A DNA stretch of 64,000 nucleotides, from assembly GCF_002865985.1 (NCBI RefSeq), contig NZ_LNDD01000001.1:62001-126000 (forward strand). The letters are read 5' to 3'. The translations under genes were made by a program, and so were the position numbers. Positions within the stretch are counted from its first letter, which is position 1, and every line of letters starts with the position of its first letter. This document shows, one piece after another, positions 18,389 to 27,171 of the stretch. This stretch comes from Thermotoga sp. SG1. Lineage in GTDB: Bacteria; Thermotogota; Thermotogae; Thermotogales; Thermotogaceae. The notes under the pieces are model-generated. The model was given only the letters and a program-made list of their open reading frames with translations. It did no database searches and had not been told where the DNA came from.

Positions 18389-19089
18389 AAAAGGTGATGG
18401 GGCTCGTCGATGTATGGAAAGTCTACGATCTAGGAGAAGTAAAGGTGGAGGCCCTGCGTGGAGTTTCCTTTGAGGTTTTTCAGGGAGAGTACGTGATCAT
18501 AATAGGACCTTCTGGAAGTGGAAAATCTACACTTCTTCACATACTGGGCTGTCTTGATCGGCCAACGAAAGGAAAGGTTCTCATCGAGGAAGAAGATGTA
18601 TCGAAAATGAATGATAGGAAACTCGCCCAAGTCCGAAACAAAAAGATTGGATTTGTCTTTCAGAGTTACAACCTTCTTCCCCGTCTCAACGCTCTTGAAA
18701 ATGTGGAACTTCCCATGATATACGCGGGTATTCCAGCAAAAGAAAGAAGAAAGAGAGCAAAAGAACTTCTGGAACTCGTCGGACTTGGTGATCGACTCCA
18801 TCACCGTCCCAACCAGCTCTCAGGTGGTCAGCAGCAAAGGGTGGCGATAGCAAGGGCACTAGCAAACGATCCTGTTTTCATTCTTGCTGACGAGCCCACG
18901 GGAAATCTCGACACAAAAACCGGAGAAGAGATCCTGGAACTTTTCAGAAAACTTCACGAGATGGGAAAGACCCTGGTTGTCGTCACACACAACCTTGAAA
19001 TGGTGGATGAAGGAACGTGCATCGTGAGAATAAGGGATGGGAAGATAGAAGATGTAGAACGCCGAGGTGTTGTGTATGGAGATACTTAA
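18385..19089 (+). CDS. MacB-type ABC exporter ATPase
   Basis: A 234-residue ATPase of the LolD/MacB group: Walker A GPSGSGKST (about 43-51), Q-loop VFQSYNLLPRL, signature LSGGQQQRVAIARAL, Walker B FILADEPTGNLD and the switch histidine VVTHN. It powers the exporter formed with the following permease. Coupled on both sides by overlaps. Confidence 0.92.
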   Translation: MKKVMGLVDVWKVYDLGEVKVEALRGVSFEVFQGEYVIIIGPSGSGKSTLLHILGCLDRPTKGKVLIEEEDVSKMNDRKLAQVRNKKIGFVFQSYNLLPRLNALENVELPMIYAGIPAKERRKRAKELLELVGLGDRLHHRPNQLSGGQQQRVAIARALANDPVFILADEPTGNLDTKTGEEILELFRKLHEMGKTLVVVTHNLEMVDEGTCIVRIRDGKIEDVERRGVVYGDT

Positions 19090-20290
19090 AGAGGTCTTGA
19101 GATCTCTGCTTGCCAACAAGATGAGAACGTTCCTTTCTATGCTCGGCATCGTGATCGGTGTGACTGCCGTTATCATGGTCATGTCCCTTGGTGCTGGAAT
19201 GAGAGAAAGTGTAACTGAAAGACTCACTTCTCTTGGTTCGAACATCATCATGGTCACACCGGGCTTTGTTGGAGGAAGAGGGGGAACGATAGCCCAGTCA
19301 GTGGAAGCTCTCAACGAAGAAGACGTGTCAGATATCCTGAACATGTGTCCCAGTATTGACAAAGCCATCGGTCTTGTGAATGGAAGTTTCCTCGTTCAGT
19401 ACAGTGAGACAAACTCAAGATCAAACGTCTACGCAGCACCTTATGAGATATTTCAAATATTGAATCTTAAAGTGTCCTCTGGCAGAACCTTTACAAAAGA
19501 AGACAGCACGGCCAACGTTGCCATCATTGGCCAGGAGGTAGCGTACAACCTCTTTGAAAGTGAAAACCCTGTGGGAAAGAAAATCTATCTTGTTCAGGGA
19601 AACAGAAAACTCATCTTCGAAATTATCGGTGTTTTCGAAAGAACTGGAAGCATTCTCATGTTCAATCCAGACAACATGATCCTCATCCCTTACGAAACTG
19701 GAAAGTTCAGAGTTTTCCAGACACACGGAAACATTTCGATGATTCTTGCGACGAGTAAATCACCAGAGGTCGCTCAAAGAGCTGTTATGGAAATAGACCA
19801 TTTACTTTATACAAAATTCCACGAGGAAGAAAGCTATTACAACATCATAAGTCAACAAGCTATCTTGAATGTTGTGTCTGAGAGTGTTTCTATCATCAAT
19901 CTTGTTCTTGTTGCGATCGCTGCTGTGTCACTGGTCGTTGGCGGTATAGGTATTATGAACATCATGCTGGTATCCGTTGTTGAAAGAACCCGAGAAATAG
20001 GTATAAAGATGGCAATAGGTGCTTCAAGACTCAGAATTCTCCTTGAATTTCTCGTGGAAAGTGTTGTTATCACCTTCGTTGCAGGTGCTATAGGGGTTGC
20101 CCTTGGAATACTCGGATCAAACACGATTGTCAACACCTTTGGAAGTTCCTATGGATTGAAAGCCTTCATAGATCCCATCTCTGTGATCATTGCCTTTGGT
20201 GTCTCCGCAAGTGTTGGTTTGTTTTTTGGATTCTACCCTGCATACAGAGCTTCCAGATTGAGTCCAATAGAGGCTTTAAGGTACGAGTAA
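19076..20290 (+). CDS. MacB-type ABC exporter permease
   Basis: A 404-residue permease with the MacB layout: helix 1 (about 18-42), a large periplasmic MacB_PCD domain (about 50-260), then three C-terminal helices with the FtsX signature VGGIGIMNIMLVSVVERTREIG. ATPase and permease are separate polypeptides here, unlike E. coli MacB. ATG at 19076 with GAGGTG upstream overlaps the ATPase gene by 14 bases; an in-frame TTG at 19067 is less likely. Substrates of MacB systems include macrolides, peptides and lipoproteins. Confidence 0.9.
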   Translation: MEILKEVLRSLLANKMRTFLSMLGIVIGVTAVIMVMSLGAGMRESVTERLTSLGSNIIMVTPGFVGGRGGTIAQSVEALNEEDVSDILNMCPSIDKAIGLVNGSFLVQYSETNSRSNVYAAPYEIFQILNLKVSSGRTFTKEDSTANVAIIGQEVAYNLFESENPVGKKIYLVQGNRKLIFEIIGVFERTGSILMFNPDNMILIPYETGKFRVFQTHGNISMILATSKSPEVAQRAVMEIDHLLYTKFHEEESYYNIISQQAILNVVSESVSIINLVLVAIAAVSLVVGGIGIMNIMLVSVVERTREIGIKMAIGASRLRILLEFLVESVVITFVAGAIGVALGILGSNTIVNTFGSSYGLKAFIDPISVIIAFGVSASVGLFFGFYPAYRASRLSPIEALRYE

Positions 20291-20299
20291 CAACCTTTT

Positions 20300-20335
20300 C
20301 CCTGCACCTCATTGGGTGCAGGGATCTTCTTTTTC
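20300..20335 (+). terminator. intrinsic terminator of the exporter operon
   Basis: Nine-base stem CCCTGCACC / GGGTGCAGG (20300-20308 with 20314-20322) and a T-rich tail TCTTCTTTTT. Confidence 0.85.
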
Positions 20336-20400
20336 CACTGAAGGATATTCAATCTTCAAGTGTTCCCACCTTGTTATGGAAAACTTGCAATGTAGGAAAA

Positions 20401-22215
20401 GTTTCCATATTTCCAAGGTATGGTTGAAACAAATCACCAAGAACGACTTGGTGTTCTGGGATTTCTTGCTTCCGTACCTTTAGAAGGATTGAAACAGAAC
20501 CATAAATTGCCGGAAGGATGTAGGCTTGTGGTTTCCATACCTCTAAGGAAGTATTGAAACAAATCCGCCATATTCTCTTTGAAAAAGGTGGCGGCAGTTT
20601 CCATACCTCTAAGGAAGTATTGAAACGAGGGACCCAGAGTATTTCTAGCAATTGGAGATCCGTTTCCATACCTCTAAGGAAGTATTGAAACGAGACGGAT
20701 TCATCGTCGGAGAAGGATACGGAAGCTGGTTTCCATACCTCTAAGGAAGTATTGAAACTCACTCCATCCTTTCGAGGCTCCCAGTTTCGCTTGTTTCCAT
20801 ACCTCTAAGGAAGTATTGAAACCTGATGCGTGTGGGCTGTGAGGTAGATATCGCCGTGTTTCCATACCTCTAAGGAAGTATTGAAACCGCTACTGGAGGG
20901 CGCATTGGAACTCGGCATCCTGGACGCGTTTCCATACCTCTAAGGAAGTATTGAAACGCTTATGCGGAAAGCGAATTAAAAAGATATGCTTCAGGGTTTC
21001 CATACCTCTAAGGAAGTATTGAAACATTGAGAGGAGGTGAGTGACATGAGGAACGAATTTAGTTTCCATACCTCTAAGGAAGTATTGAAACGCATCCCCG
21101 GCTTTTTTATTTTTGCACGTTCAGTTTGGTTTCCATACCTCTAAGGAAGTATTGAAACCGTCTACACCTGAGGAGCCCGTCAAGGTTTTGTCTGGTTTCC
21201 ATACCTCTAAGGAAGTATTGAAACGTCGTCAATTGGGCAAAGGACCTTTATTATTCCTATGTTTCCATACCTCTAAGGAAGTATTGAAACGTTTTTCCTC
21301 GTGACGGTCCCTTCGTGGTTGGGATAGTTTCCATACCTCTAAGGAAGTATTGAAACCTGACCTGTTCTTCCGTGCTTTTTGCGATGCCTTTGTTTCCATA
21401 CCTCTAAGGAAGTATTGAAACAATTGCAAGACAGCGCGGTTGGATAAAAAAGAAAAGTTTCCATACCTCTAAGGAAGTATTGAAACCGTAAAGCACTCCG
21501 CCTTCCCAAGTTTCCAAATTTTGTTTCCATACCTCTAAGGAAGTATTGAAACAACTTCGTCAAGCGCGGGGTATGAAAAAACATAAAAGTTTCCATACCT
21601 CTAAGGAAGTATTGAAACCGGGAGGGTTTATTCCCTCCCGCGTTTGTTTTTTGTGTTTCCATACCTCTAAGGAAGTATTGAAACTTGTTGTAGCTTCAAC
21701 AGGTTCAACTGTTGTTGGGTAGTTTCCATACCTCTAAGGAAGTATTGAAACTCATCCTCGATTCAAGGTATTATACCCCGAAGGAGGGTTTCCATACCTC
21801 TAAGGAAGTATTGAAACTCATTCAATCCCTCCCTTATCGTTCTTGCCTATATATGTTTCCATACCTCTAAGGAAGTATTGAAACAGACTATTGCGGGAAA
21901 TGGGGTTGGGGTACAACTAGTTTCCATACCTCTAAGGAAGTATTGAAACCACCCAAGGATTACAAGAAGATCATCGGTGAGCATGGTTTCCATACCTCTA
22001 AGGAAGTATTGAAACAAAGTGGAACTGAATCTCTTGTGCAAGTCTCGATTGTTTCCATACCTCTAAGGAAGTATTGAAACGGGAAAACTCCCCGGTTTTC
22101 TTTTGTCCCACCTTTTTTGGTTTCCATACCTCTAAGGAAGTATTGAAACTCTGCGAGTCTCTCAAGGTCGACACGGTCAAGAAGAGTTTCCATACCTCTA
22201 AGGAAGTATTGAAAC
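20401..22215 (-). CRISPR. CRISPR array, 28 repeats and 27 spacers, probably transcribed leftward
   Basis: Twenty-six identical 30-base repeats, beginning GTTTCCATA and ending TATTGAAAC on the plus strand, start at 20531 and end at 22215; spacers are 34-40 bases. Two more repeats at the left end are degenerate: 20401-20430 (about seven mismatches) and 20468-20495 (two bases short). Degeneration marks the leader-distal end, so the leader is on the right, and a promoter pointing into the array lies at 22234-22262. On the minus strand the repeat ends in ATGGAAAC, the expected 8-base crRNA handle. The repeat is the Thermotoga type served by type I-B/III-B Cas proteins. No cas genes lie in this window. 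Confidence 0.98.
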
Positions 22216-22233
22216 CCGTTGGATTTCAAAGAA

Positions 22234-22262
22234 ATTATACCACAGAACATATCAGAAAGCAA
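22234..22262 (-). promoter_or_regulatory. CRISPR leader promoter
   Basis: Minus strand TTGCTT (22257-22262), a 17-base spacer, and a perfect TATAAT (22234-22239). Predicted transcription start is near 22227, about 12 bases before the first repeat, so it reads leftward through the whole array. Confidence 0.8.
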
Positions 22263-22840
22263 GAGTATATAAGAAGATAGAGAGGATGTTTCATCATAGG
22301 TGATTCTAACACACAGAAAGGGTCAGTCAAGTACTGTTTGGAAAAATGGAATAATTGCATAGTCAATGAAAAGCCTAAACCATGGCAAAAACAAAAGATA
22401 AATTACCCTAACCTAGGTCAGGCCATTTTGGGGTGTTTCAGGGGAAAATCAACTAGTTCTTGTTTTCACAAATTCTCGCAAAAAGGTCTACCTTAAAGTG
22501 TTAAAGGATAAGTATGTCGCTTCTTTATTTGTCGTCAAATCATAAGTTCATGTTCAAGTTATTTCTGAGTAGTTGTTTTCCTTTTTCGCTCATTATTCCT
22601 TTTTTATTGCATAGCTTCCGGTACCACAAAGGCGCATGAAATTTTTCGTTACCGGTAATTGCATACTCTGTATCTCCTTTCTAATGCTAAATACAAACAT
22701 ACCCTACTTTGTGAATGAATGGAACTTACCATGGTTTAGTGAATAAAACTGTGTGTTTCTAAACCAATATATTTCACACTAATATTTAGAAATAGAGGAT
22801 GAGTGGTAGAATTTTTCAAAAAGCATGAAGAGGGAAAAGC
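22263..22840. other. AT-rich CRISPR leader and intergenic region without a recognisable gene
   Basis: No open frame with a ribosome site is visible. It holds an 11-base inverted repeat (CTAAACCATGG at 22375-22385, its complement at 22729-22739), three copies of ATTGCATA (22354, 22606, 22658), and a short inverted repeat CCGGTA/TACCGG (22618-22623, 22650-22655). The right end must include the promoter of the LysE-family gene, but no convincing -35/-10 pair was found. Confidence 0.5.
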
Positions 22841-23464
22841 ATGCTTTCCGTATTCCTTGGGAGTTTCCTTGTTGGGCTTTCCGGTGCGATGGCACCAGGA
22901 CCCCTAATGGCAATTGCCATTTCAAAAAGTGCAAAAGACTGGAAAGCACCCCTGAAGTTGATAACAGGTCATGTTCTTCTGGAAGCCATTCTGGTGCTAT
23001 TACTGTTGGTCGGTGTTCAGGCAATTTTTCCACTCTTCATGAGGACGATTTCCCTGGCAGGAGGGAGTTTTCTTCTGTATATGGGAGTTTCCCAATTTTT
23101 TGAAGCAAAAAATCCATCTTTGAACATGAAAGCAAAAGACACAAAACTTCCACTGCCTATTCAAGGAGCTCTTGTTTCTCTTTCAAATCCCTATTTTCTT
23201 CTGTGGTGGTTTTCGGTCGGCAGTACATTCCTTTTTCAGACAAGAGAGTACCTTTTCCTTGGTATTCTTCTGTTCTACTTTGGTCACATACTTTCAGACA
23301 TAAGTTGGTATGCCTTCCTGGGTGTTGCTGGACAGTTTCTTAAAAGGCCTTCATGGAAAAACGTGTACAGGATTGTCCTTGTATCCATGTCGATGATCTT
23401 GATAGGGTTTGGTGTTTACTTCTTAATCTTTGCTTTCAAAGGAGACTTTTTTCACGTACTCTAG
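22841..23464 (+). CDS. LysE/RhtB family amino-acid exporter
   Basis: A 207-residue membrane protein with six predicted helices and the LysE signature near the N-terminus (GLSGAMAPGPLMAIAISKSA), then SLSNPYFLLWWF in the middle. The family exports basic or neutral amino acids and related compounds across the inner membrane. RBS is weak (GAGGG about ten bases before the ATG). Its 3' end overlaps the convergent aroQ gene by 42 bases. Confidence 0.8.
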   Translation: MLSVFLGSFLVGLSGAMAPGPLMAIAISKSAKDWKAPLKLITGHVLLEAILVLLLLVGVQAIFPLFMRTISLAGGSFLLYMGVSQFFEAKNPSLNMKAKDTKLPLPIQGALVSLSNPYFLLWWFSVGSTFLFQTREYLFLGILLFYFGHILSDISWYAFLGVAGQFLKRPSWKNVYRIVLVSMSMILIGFGVYFLIFAFKGDFFHVL

Positions 23465-23860
23465 CGCAAGTATGTAACCGTAAACTCCCAGCCCACTAAT
23501 TTGACCGTCACAAACTTCCGCGGTGACGCTCTTTCTTCTGAACTCTTCCCTCCTGTGTATATTAGATATATGAACTTCGACCTTGGGAACTTTTACAATC
23601 TCAAGAGCGTCTCTTATAGCGTAACTATAATGCGTAAACGCACCAGGATTTATCACAAGACCGTCGAAATCAAATCGATGTAGTCTATCTATAATCTCTC
23701 CTTCATGGTTCGACTGAAAGATCTCCACTTCCACACCGTTCTTTTTGGACCAGTCTTCTATCATCTTCACCAGATCGTTGTAGGTAAAGCTTCCATACAC
23801 ATTTTTGTCTCTTTTTCCCAGCATGTTCAGATTCGGACCGTTCACAACGAGTAGTTTCAA
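23423..23860 (-). CDS. aroQ: 3-dehydroquinate dehydratase, type II
   Basis: A 145-residue dodecameric type II dehydroquinase (shikimate pathway step 3). Motifs: NGPNLNMLGKR at the N-terminus, the flexible lid RDKNVYG with the catalytic tyrosine, FQSNHEGEIID, INPGAFTHYSYAIRDAL and VEVHISNIHRRE with the catalytic histidine. It is the last gene of the aromatic operon, overlapping aroKB by ATGA. Confidence 0.95.
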   Translation of the reverse strand: MKLLVVNGPNLNMLGKRDKNVYGSFTYNDLVKMIEDWSKKNGVEVEIFQSNHEGEIIDRLHRFDFDGLVINPGAFTHYSYAIRDALEIVKVPKVEVHISNIHRREEFRRKSVTAEVCDGQISGLGVYGYILALEYVKKVSFESKD

Positions 23861-25335
23861 TCTATCACCTCCAAAAGCTCAACAGGGTCTACTTCAAGGA
23901 ACTCCACCTTTCCAATTTCCTTCACGTAAGGAAGTCTCACTCTAGTTCCTTTCACAATCTTTTTGTCGTTCAGGATGAGATCTCTAGCCTTTTCTTTGTC
24001 AACGGATGGGACAGGAATGGGCAAGATCTCTTTGACTTTTTCAACGATCCACCTGAAGGTCTCCTTTGGAACGATCCCTCTTCTGTACAGATACATCGTT
24101 TCTCTTTCGATTCCCCACGCTACTGCTATACCGTGTGGGACCCCTTCAAGCATCTCGTAGACATGCCCAAGGGTGTGTCCCAGATTCAGAGCGTGTCTCA
24201 AACCTTTGTCGCAGGGATCTTCTATTACTATCTTTGCTTTTTCCTCCACCGATATCTTTACCATCTCACTGAGTATCCTAAGATTTCTTTTTCCTATCTT
24301 CTGTGGTTCATCGAAGAGTTCCAGCCCTCTCCCAGAAAGAAGTATCATCTTGAAGGCTTCCACCACCCCCTCTTCAAACCTTCCCTCATCCATTGAGAGA
24401 GTGACAACGGGATCTATGATCACGTAGTCCGGCATCCTGAAAGTCCCAACGATATTCTTTACCCCTGCAAAATCGATGGCGTTCTTTCCTCCGACGGAGG
24501 CATCAACCTGAGCAAGAAGGGTGGTGGGATAGAAAGAAAGTCCCACACCTCTTTTGAAGGTACTCGCCACAAAACCGGTGAAATCGGTAAGAGCCCCTCC
24601 TCCCACACCGGCAATGACCTTTCCTCTTGGAAAATCCATCTGTACAAGTTCATAATATGCCCTTGAAACATGCTCCAGCGTCTTCACCGCTTCTCCATCA
24701 AGAAAGACAAGGCAGTTTTCAGGAAGATATCTCCCGTAAATCTTTTTTACCCTCTCCGTGGTGAAAACCAGATCTTCGTTTTTTACCCTCTTGAATCCCC
24801 CAAGAACGATCTTCACAGGATGGGGCTTCTCCATCGCCGAAACTTCAACTTCGTCCATTGCCTCAAGCACAACAAGAGCGGTTGTTTCCCATTCGTTCAG
24901 TTTGGAAGTGTCGATCCTCTTGAACTCCGCGTAGAAGTGTTTTCTTTTCTCCCAGATCTCGTATATCTTTTCTTTACCCTCCTTGAGAAGAGGTCTGTTT
25001 TCCTCCGTCACCCTCTCAATCAGTACTTCGGGAGGAGCGTAGAGAAAAATGGTCTTCCCCCTCTTCAGGATATCCCTGTTTTCCGGATCTATCACCACAC
25101 CTCCACCCGTTGACACAACGATGTTGTCCCTTTCAACGAGTTCTTTCAAAAGCGCTTTCTCCTTCAGCCGAAAGTATTCTTCCCCGTCCTCTTCAAAAAT
25201 CCTTTTGATACTCCTTCCTTCTCTCTTCTCTATCTCATCGTCCATGTCTACAAATTCAAGATCGAGAACCTCTGAAACCTTCCTACCGATCGTACTCTTT
25301 CCAGAACCCATCATCCCAACAAGGAAAATCCTCAT
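23857..25335 (-). CDS. aroKB: bifunctional shikimate kinase / 3-dehydroquinate synthase
   Basis: A 492-residue fusion. Residues about 1-160 are shikimate kinase (Walker A GMMGSGKST, DDEIEKREGRSI, STGGGVV). Residues about 165-492 are dehydroquinate synthase (PRGKVIAGVGGGALTDFTGF, SFYPTTLLAQVDASVGGKNA, LNLGHTLGHVYE with zinc histidines, each quoted as a segment). It catalyses steps 5 and 2 of the shikimate pathway. The start overlaps the end of aroC by 53 bases, but AGGAGG lies seven bases before ATG 25335, so the overlap looks real. Confidence 0.95.
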   Translation of the reverse strand: MRIFLVGMMGSGKSTIGRKVSEVLDLEFVDMDDEIEKREGRSIKRIFEEDGEEYFRLKEKALLKELVERDNIVVSTGGGVVIDPENRDILKRGKTIFLYAPPEVLIERVTEENRPLLKEGKEKIYEIWEKRKHFYAEFKRIDTSKLNEWETTALVVLEAMDEVEVSAMEKPHPVKIVLGGFKRVKNEDLVFTTERVKKIYGRYLPENCLVFLDGEAVKTLEHVSRAYYELVQMDFPRGKVIAGVGGGALTDFTGFVASTFKRGVGLSFYPTTLLAQVDASVGGKNAIDFAGVKNIVGTFRMPDYVIIDPVVTLSMDEGRFEEGVVEAFKMILLSGRGLELFDEPQKIGKRNLRILSEMVKISVEEKAKIVIEDPCDKGLRHALNLGHTLGHVYEMLEGVPHGIAVAWGIERETMYLYRRGIVPKETFRWIVEKVKEILPIPVPSVDKEKARDLILNDKKIVKGTRVRLPYVKEIGKVEFLEVDPVELLEVID

Positions 25336-26413
25336 TCTCGAACCTCCTTTTCAGGTCGTTAATGTTTCCTTCGCCCAGGTGATCGAGCAAAACGGCCGAA
25401 ACTACCACAGAAAGAGCCGCCTCGCACACAACAGAAGCGGGAGGCACTGCGGTCACATCCGACCTCACGTACGGTGTTTTTTCGGGTTTCATCGTTCTCA
25501 GATCAACAGAATCCAGAGGTTTTCCTGTGGTGGGAATGGGCTTTATGTAGACGTTCACCCAGATATCCTCTCCATTGGAAATCCCACCTTCTATTCCACC
25601 AAGGTTGTTCGTTTTTCTCTTTATCCGACCATTCTCTATCTCAAACTCGTCCAGATAATCAAACCCGTACCACATCTCTTCACTTCCAATCAAAACTCCC
25701 TTAACGGCAGGAATGGCAAAAAAGAGTGCGCCTATTTTCGAATCGAGCTTTTCAAACAAATCCGAGTAACTTCCCAGTCCCGCTGGAACACCCTTTGCAA
25801 TAACCCTGACCTTTCCACCGAGGGTGTTTCCTTCTTCTTTCGCTCTATCGATCTCGGCGATCATCTCTTTCGTTGCTTCAGGATCGGGGCAGAAAACCTC
25901 CGATTCGTCTCTTCTTTTTTTCAATTCCTCGAAGTTATCTGGTATATCTCTTGCTTCGACGTTACCAAGTTTTGTGACGTATCCCAACACTTCGACACCG
26001 AACTCTCTGAGAAGACTCTTCAAGAGAGCACCTGCCGCTGTGAGAGCTACTGTCCATCTTGCACTGGATCGTTCCACGTAGATGTTCAGATCAGGGAGTT
26101 TGTATTTCACCCATGCGGCGTAATCGATGTGACCAGGTCTTGGGACACTTCGAACGTCCTTTACTGGGTTTGCCGCTTTGTTGGGAATGAGAATGGTCAC
26201 CGGTGCACCCGTTGTGATTCCTTTCCACAATCCTGAGACTATTTCGAACGCGTCCTCTTCTATCTTCATTCTCTTTCCTCTACCGTAGCAGTTTCTCCTT
26301 CTGAAAAGATCCCTTCTTATGAGATCCTCATCCACTCTTATCCCCGAAGGCAGACCTTCCAGAATTGCGACCATGTATTTACCATGGGAATCCCCCGCTA
26401 TTGTAAGCTTCAT
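25283..26413 (-). CDS. aroC: chorismate synthase
   Basis: A 376-residue FMN-dependent enzyme making chorismate from EPSP (final shikimate step). Signature pieces: GDSHGKYMVAILEGLPSG at the N-terminus, RRNCYGRGKRM, SARWTVALTAAGAL, GGIEGGISNGEDI and RSDVTAVPPASVVCEA. Start ATG 26413 overlaps the aroE stop (ATGA). Confidence 0.95.
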   Translation of the reverse strand: MKLTIAGDSHGKYMVAILEGLPSGIRVDEDLIRRDLFRRRNCYGRGKRMKIEEDAFEIVSGLWKGITTGAPVTILIPNKAANPVKDVRSVPRPGHIDYAAWVKYKLPDLNIYVERSSARWTVALTAAGALLKSLLREFGVEVLGYVTKLGNVEARDIPDNFEELKKRRDESEVFCPDPEATKEMIAEIDRAKEEGNTLGGKVRVIAKGVPAGLGSYSDLFEKLDSKIGALFFAIPAVKGVLIGSEEMWYGFDYLDEFEIENGRIKRKTNNLGGIEGGISNGEDIWVNVYIKPIPTTGKPLDSVDLRTMKPEKTPYVRSDVTAVPPASVVCEAALSVVVSAVLLDHLGEGNINDLKRRFENEDFPCWDDGFWKEYDR

Positions 26414-27171
26414 CTCAAAACCTCCCCGAATACGCCCCTGAATACTTCTTCAACGTAGATTCCCCATATCTTTAAGTTCTCCATCGCCTGGTAGTAGAAC
26501 ATGAGATTTCCCTTTATAACGTGTTTTACACCGAGTTCTCTCGCTTTCATAGTAAGCGGCGTGTCGAAGTAGATGACATCGTAAACAAGATCCAAGTTTT
26601 TCAACGAATCATCAGAAATGGCAAGCTTTTCTCCTTTCATACCAACCGAAGTTGTATTGAAAAGACTGTTTGCCTCCCTCACCATTTCATCGAGACGATC
26701 GAGGGAAAAGACCTTTACAGGAAAGCCCAGGTTTTTTGCCCTCTCGAGCGTTCTGTTCACTACCCAGATGTCTCTAACTCCCAGTTGAAGAAGAGCGTAA
26801 ATCACTGCTCGCGCCGCGCCACCTGCTCCCACAACAACGACGGGCTCTTTCACCTTCACACCTTCAAGCGATCTCACAACACCGACCCAATCCGTATTGT
26901 ATCCCTCTCTACGAAAAACGCAGTTGACCGCTTTTATTCTTCTTGCGTCTTCGGAGAGATTCACATAGCTAATCACTCTTTCTTTATGTGGAATGGTAAC
27001 GTTGAATCCATCGTATTCTTTTAAAACTCTTTTTATCTCGGCATCGAAGTTTTCCGGTGGTATCTCTTCCATGGTGTACTGATGATCCATTCCTGCTTTC
27101 TTGAAATACTCGTTGTACAGTCGAGGAGATATACTGTGCTTCACCGGATATCCAATGATGCAAAATCTCAT
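26410..27171 (-). CDS. aroE: shikimate dehydrogenase
   Basis: A 253-residue NADP-linked enzyme reducing 3-dehydroshikimate. Substrate motif [13 protein letters not shown], catalytic lysine in [10 protein letters not shown], Rossmann loop [16 protein letters not shown] and NTTSVGM are present. An upstream in-frame start exists, but the ATG at 27171 overlaps the aroA stop (ATGA), has AAGGTG upstream and gives the conserved [14 protein letters not shown]-terminus. Confidence 0.95.
   Translation of the reverse strand: MRFCIIGYPVKHSISPRLYNEYFKKAGMDHQYTMEEIPPENFDAEIKRVLKEYDGFNVTIPHKERVISYVNLSEDARRIKAVNCVFRREGYNTDWVGVVRSLEGVKVKEPVVVVGAGGAARAVIYALLQLGVRDIWVVNRTLERAKNLGFPVKVFSLDRLDEMVREANSLFNTTSVGMKGEKLAISDDSLKNLDLVYDVIYFDTPLTMKARELGVKHVIKGNLMFYYQAMENLKIWGIYVEEVFRGVFGEVLR

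Noticed and set aside
20329-20355. A third, even more degenerate CRISPR repeat left of 20401
   Set aside because: Only scattered identity (TTCCA...AAGGATATTCAAT) and the implied spacer length would be out of range.
20349-22262. Open frames running through the CRISPR array on both strands
   Set aside because: They are translations of the 30-base repeat (repeating FQYFLRGMET or FHTSKEVLK units), not genes.
22375-22739. Insertion sequence bounded by CTAAACCATGG ends
   Set aside because: No transposase frame and no target duplication visible; kept only as a low-interest repeat.
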